NCBI GenBank assembly: GCA_964416175.1
Contig: CAYQDF010000118.1
Span: 1 to 9,244, forward strand
Direction of reading: 5' to 3'
Source: CAYQDF01 sp964416175
Lineage (GTDB): Bacteria; Chloroflexota; Anaerolineae; Anaerolineales; UBA4823
Length of the DNA: 9,244 nucleotides
The notes under the pieces were generated by a model, which saw only the letters and a program-made list of their open reading frames with translations, made no database searches and was not told where the DNA came from. Positions 7,408 to 9,244 of the stretch are shown one piece after another (positions within the stretch are counted from its first letter, which is position 1; each line of letters opens with the position of its first letter). Position numbers and translations under genes: made by a program.

Positions 7408-8394
7408 TTGGTCCGGAAATTAATTCCGGGGCTCCTGTTCGGCTTCATAGTTTTCATCGGCATCGGCCTGGTGGGCGATCTGCGGCAGGTCCGCGAGCGA
7501 GTGCAGGATTTTCACTGGCCTCTGCTTCTCCCGGTGATCGCGCTGGTTCTCTGGAATTACCTCCTGCGATTTATCAAGTGGCAGTACTTCCTCGGGCGGG
7601 TGGGCGTGCAAGGCCTGCCCCGGCTGGAGAGCGCCCGGATCTTCGTTGCCGGATTCCCCCTGGCAGTCACCCCTGGGAAGGTCGGCGAGACGCTCAAGGC
7701 GGTCTGGCTGCGCAAGGCGAGCACCATCTCGACGGCGCGCGGGGTGTCCGTCGTCCTGGCTGAGCGCATCGGCGATGGGCTGGCGATGCTCGTCCTGTCC
7801 CTCCTGGGTGTGATTGCCTACCCGCAGTACTGGCCGGCGTTCCTGGCAGTGCTGGTGCTGCTCCTCTCAGTCATCCTCGTCTCTCAGATCCGCCCTGCGG
7901 CGCTGGCGCTGTTGAGGCTGGGAGAGCGCCTCCCGCTGGTCAACCGCCTATCCCACACCCTTCACGAACTTTACGAAGGGAGCTACAGCCTGTTCCGCCC
8001 GGGCGCGGCGCTATTTTCAGTCACGCTCGGCGCTGTCTCCTGGCTGGCGGAAGGCATTGCGCTTTATCTGATCTTGCTTGGGTTGGGAGTCCCGCCTGAT
8101 CGGGACACGCTGGCCCTGGCGGTATTCGTACTGGCATTCTCGACCGTGATCGGGGCAATGTCGGCGCTCCCCGGCGGCCTGCTGGCAACGGACGCCTCCA
8201 TCGCCGGGATGCTCGTACTCCTGCTTGGCCTGGAGACCGGGACAGCCGCCGCCGCCACGCTCCTCATCCGGCTGGCGACGCTCTGGTTCGCGGTTGCGCT
8301 GGGGCTGGCGGTGTGGGCTTTTTCAGGAGACCTGCTTGGCCTCTCGGGCAGGATGAAAAATGAGGCGCTGCCCGGGCCTGAAGACCTGGGATGA
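7408..8394 (+). CDS. YbhN/UPF0104 flippase-like integral membrane protein
   Basis: 328 residues if started at TTG 7408. This is the only plausible start before the first membrane helix; AAGGG lies about 9 bases upstream inside the end of the DUF362 gene. The open frame continues upstream antiphase to DUF362, but that part is Arg/Pro/Gly-rich shadow sequence. About seven or eight hydrophobic segments are visible, near residues 5-23, 38-55, 77-88, 123-137, 143-158, 200-227, 235-250 and 280-305. Family motifs include TPGKVGE at 88-94 with WLRK after it, ERIGD at 119-123, and SALPGGLLATD at 252-262. The family (lysylphosphatidylglycerol synthase transmembrane region, 'flippase-like') includes the membrane half of MprF. 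This protein has no C-terminal aminoacyl transferase domain, so it would not make lysyl-lipid itself. A role in moving a lipid or lipid-linked molecule is inferred; the substrate is unknown. Confidence 0.82.
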   Translation: MVRKLIPGLLFGFIVFIGIGLVGDLRQVRERVQDFHWPLLLPVIALVLWNYLLRFIKWQYFLGRVGVQGLPRLESARIFVAGFPLAVTPGKVGETLKAVWLRKASTISTARGVSVVLAERIGDGLAMLVLSLLGVIAYPQYWPAFLAVLVLLLSVILVSQIRPAALALLRLGERLPLVNRLSHTLHELYEGSYSLFRPGAALFSVTLGAVSWLAEGIALYLILLGLGVPPDRDTLALAVFVLAFSTVIGAMSALPGGLLATDASIAGMLVLLLGLETGTAAAATLLIRLATLWFAVALGLAVWAFSGDLLGLSGRMKNEALPGPEDLG

Positions 8395-8445
8395 AATTGG
8401 GGAACGACCGACCGTTGAAGAAGGATCGCGAACGGCTGACGAACG

Positions 8446-9105
8446 ATGCTGAAACTGGAATTCCACTGCCACACCCGATTCTCGAGAGACAGCCTGACTG
8501 AGATCGATCACCTGCTGGCTGCCTGTCGGAAAAAAGGGATCGACCGACTGGCGATCACAGACCACAACACGATCGCAGGGGCCATGGCCGCCAAGAAAAT
8601 CGACCCGGAGCTCGTCCTGGTGGGGGAGGAGGTGCTGACCACCGAGGGGGAGCTCCTGGCAGCTTTTCTCCAGGAAGAAATTCCACCCGGACTGACTCCG
8701 GAGGCAACTATTGCCCGCCTGCGCGCACAGGGGGCATTCATCAGCGTGTCCCATCCTTTCGATCGTTCACGCAAGGGAGGCTGGCGTCTGGAATCCCTGG
8801 CGCGGATCGCTTCGCTGGTCGACGCCATCGAGGTCTTCAACAGCCGCTGCCTCACCCTCGAGGCCAACCGGCAGGCGCAGGCGTTCGCCGAAATTCACGG
8901 GCTGCCTGGCACAGTGGGCTCCGACGCACACACCGCGTTCGAGGTCGGTCGGGCGATCATGGACTTGCCGGAGTTCCACGACGCCGCGAGCCTGAAAGCT
9001 GCGCTCGCCGCGGCGCGCTTCGCGACGCGGATGTCCTCCCCGTTGGTGCATTTAACATCCAGGTATGCAGTATGGGTGAAGCGGTTGCGAGGGATGAAGG
9101 ATTAG
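8446..9105 (+). CDS. PHP-domain metal-dependent phosphoesterase
   Basis: 219 residues, essentially one PHP domain. The ATG at 8446 is the first possible start because an in-frame TGA lies three codons before it; the ribosome site is weak. The four PHP metal-ligand blocks are in order: HCH at 7-9 with D15, TDHN at 38-41, GEE at 60-62, SHPFD at 102-106, and GSDAH at 158-162 near the C-terminal end of the barrel. PHP proteins are trinuclear metal phosphoesterases acting on phosphate mono- or diesters; short bacterial members of the TrpH/YciV type include nucleotide phosphatases and RNA exonucleases. All key residues appear intact, so it is likely active, but the substrate cannot be read from the sequence. 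It starts 51 bases after the flippase-like gene on the same strand and may be the last gene of that unit. No clear terminator follows. Confidence 0.87.
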   Translation: MLKLEFHCHTRFSRDSLTEIDHLLAACRKKGIDRLAITDHNTIAGAMAAKKIDPELVLVGEEVLTTEGELLAAFLQEEIPPGLTPEATIARLRAQGAFISVSHPFDRSRKGGWRLESLARIASLVDAIEVFNSRCLTLEANRQAQAFAEIHGLPGTVGSDAHTAFEVGRAIMDLPEFHDAASLKAALAAARFATRMSSPLVHLTSRYAVWVKRLRGMKD

Positions 9106-9136
9106 GCGTCAAGGGACCTGGGTTCCGGACAGCAGC

Positions 9137-9164
9137 TTGACCTGCCGGTCGATTTGAGTACAAT
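9137..9164 (+). promoter_or_regulatory. Sigma70-like promoter of the tRNA-Leu gene
   Basis: TTGACC (9137-9142) and TACAAT (9159-9164) are separated by 16 bases, each five of six matches to consensus. Transcription would begin near 9171, giving a leader of about 20 bases before the mature tRNA end. It lies in the 84-base gap after the PHP gene and gives the tRNA independent expression. Confidence 0.7.
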
Positions 9165-9189
9165 TGAAACGCGAGGCTCGATGCCACCC

Positions 9190-9244
9190 GGGGCGGTGGC
9201 GGAACAGGCAGACGCAGGGGACTTAAAATCCTCCGGTGGCGACA
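9190..9244 (+). tRNA. tRNA-Leu(UAA), cut by the window end
   Basis: The 5' part of a class II tRNA is readable. The acceptor strand is 9190-9196, U8 is at 9197, and the D arm GGCGGAACAGGCAGACGC is at 9198-9215. The anticodon stem GGGGA (9217-9221) pairs with TCCTC (9229-9233) through one G-U pair, enclosing the loop CTTAAAA with anticodon TAA at 9224-9226. The following bases begin the long variable arm typical of leucine tRNAs. The T arm and 3' acceptor strand lie beyond 9244. The loop is continuous, so there is no group I intron at the site where some tRNA-Leu(UAA) genes carry one. The exact 5' end could differ by a base. Confidence 0.9.

Overview
This is a GC-rich, densely packed window from a bacterial chromosome. 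The gene families (LVIVD-repeat propeller, SPFH-like proteins, DUF362, YbhN-type flippase, PHP) and the style of the genes fit an environmental Chloroflexota (Anaerolineae-like) genome. That placement is inferred from family content; there is no rRNA or marker gene here to prove it.

Layout: two divergent gene groups share a short, AT-rich control region near 5893-6021. Leftward (minus strand) runs a two-gene unit. First comes a 1425-residue membrane protein (1615-5892) with a short N-terminal anchor, about 21 LVIVD-type beta-propeller blades, a second membrane segment and a C-terminal SPFH/band-7-like domain with a helical tail. Four bases after its stop, a second SPFH-like membrane protein of 512 residues (72-1610) starts at a GTG. 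Rightward (plus strand) runs an apparent four-gene unit: a 48-residue two-helix membrane peptide (6022-6168), a DUF362 protein with a C-terminal membrane tail (6191-7402), a YbhN/UPF0104-type flippase-like membrane protein starting at TTG (7408-8394), and a single-domain PHP phosphoesterase (8446-9105). The window ends inside a tRNA-Leu(UAA) gene (from about 9190) that has its own sigma70-like promoter.

Working together: the leftward pair looks like a membrane scaffold made of two different SPFH-type subunits. One of them carries a very large propeller array that the charge pattern places outside the cytoplasmic membrane. This architecture is the most unusual thing in the window and could be a sensing or adhesion device coupled to a flotillin/prohibitin-like inner platform; the function is inference. 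The rightward genes are compatible with an envelope or lipid-related role because three of the four are membrane-associated, but no substrate can be read from the sequence. No mobile element, CRISPR array or phage gene was seen. Several long open frames opposite the two SPFH genes are antisense shadows.
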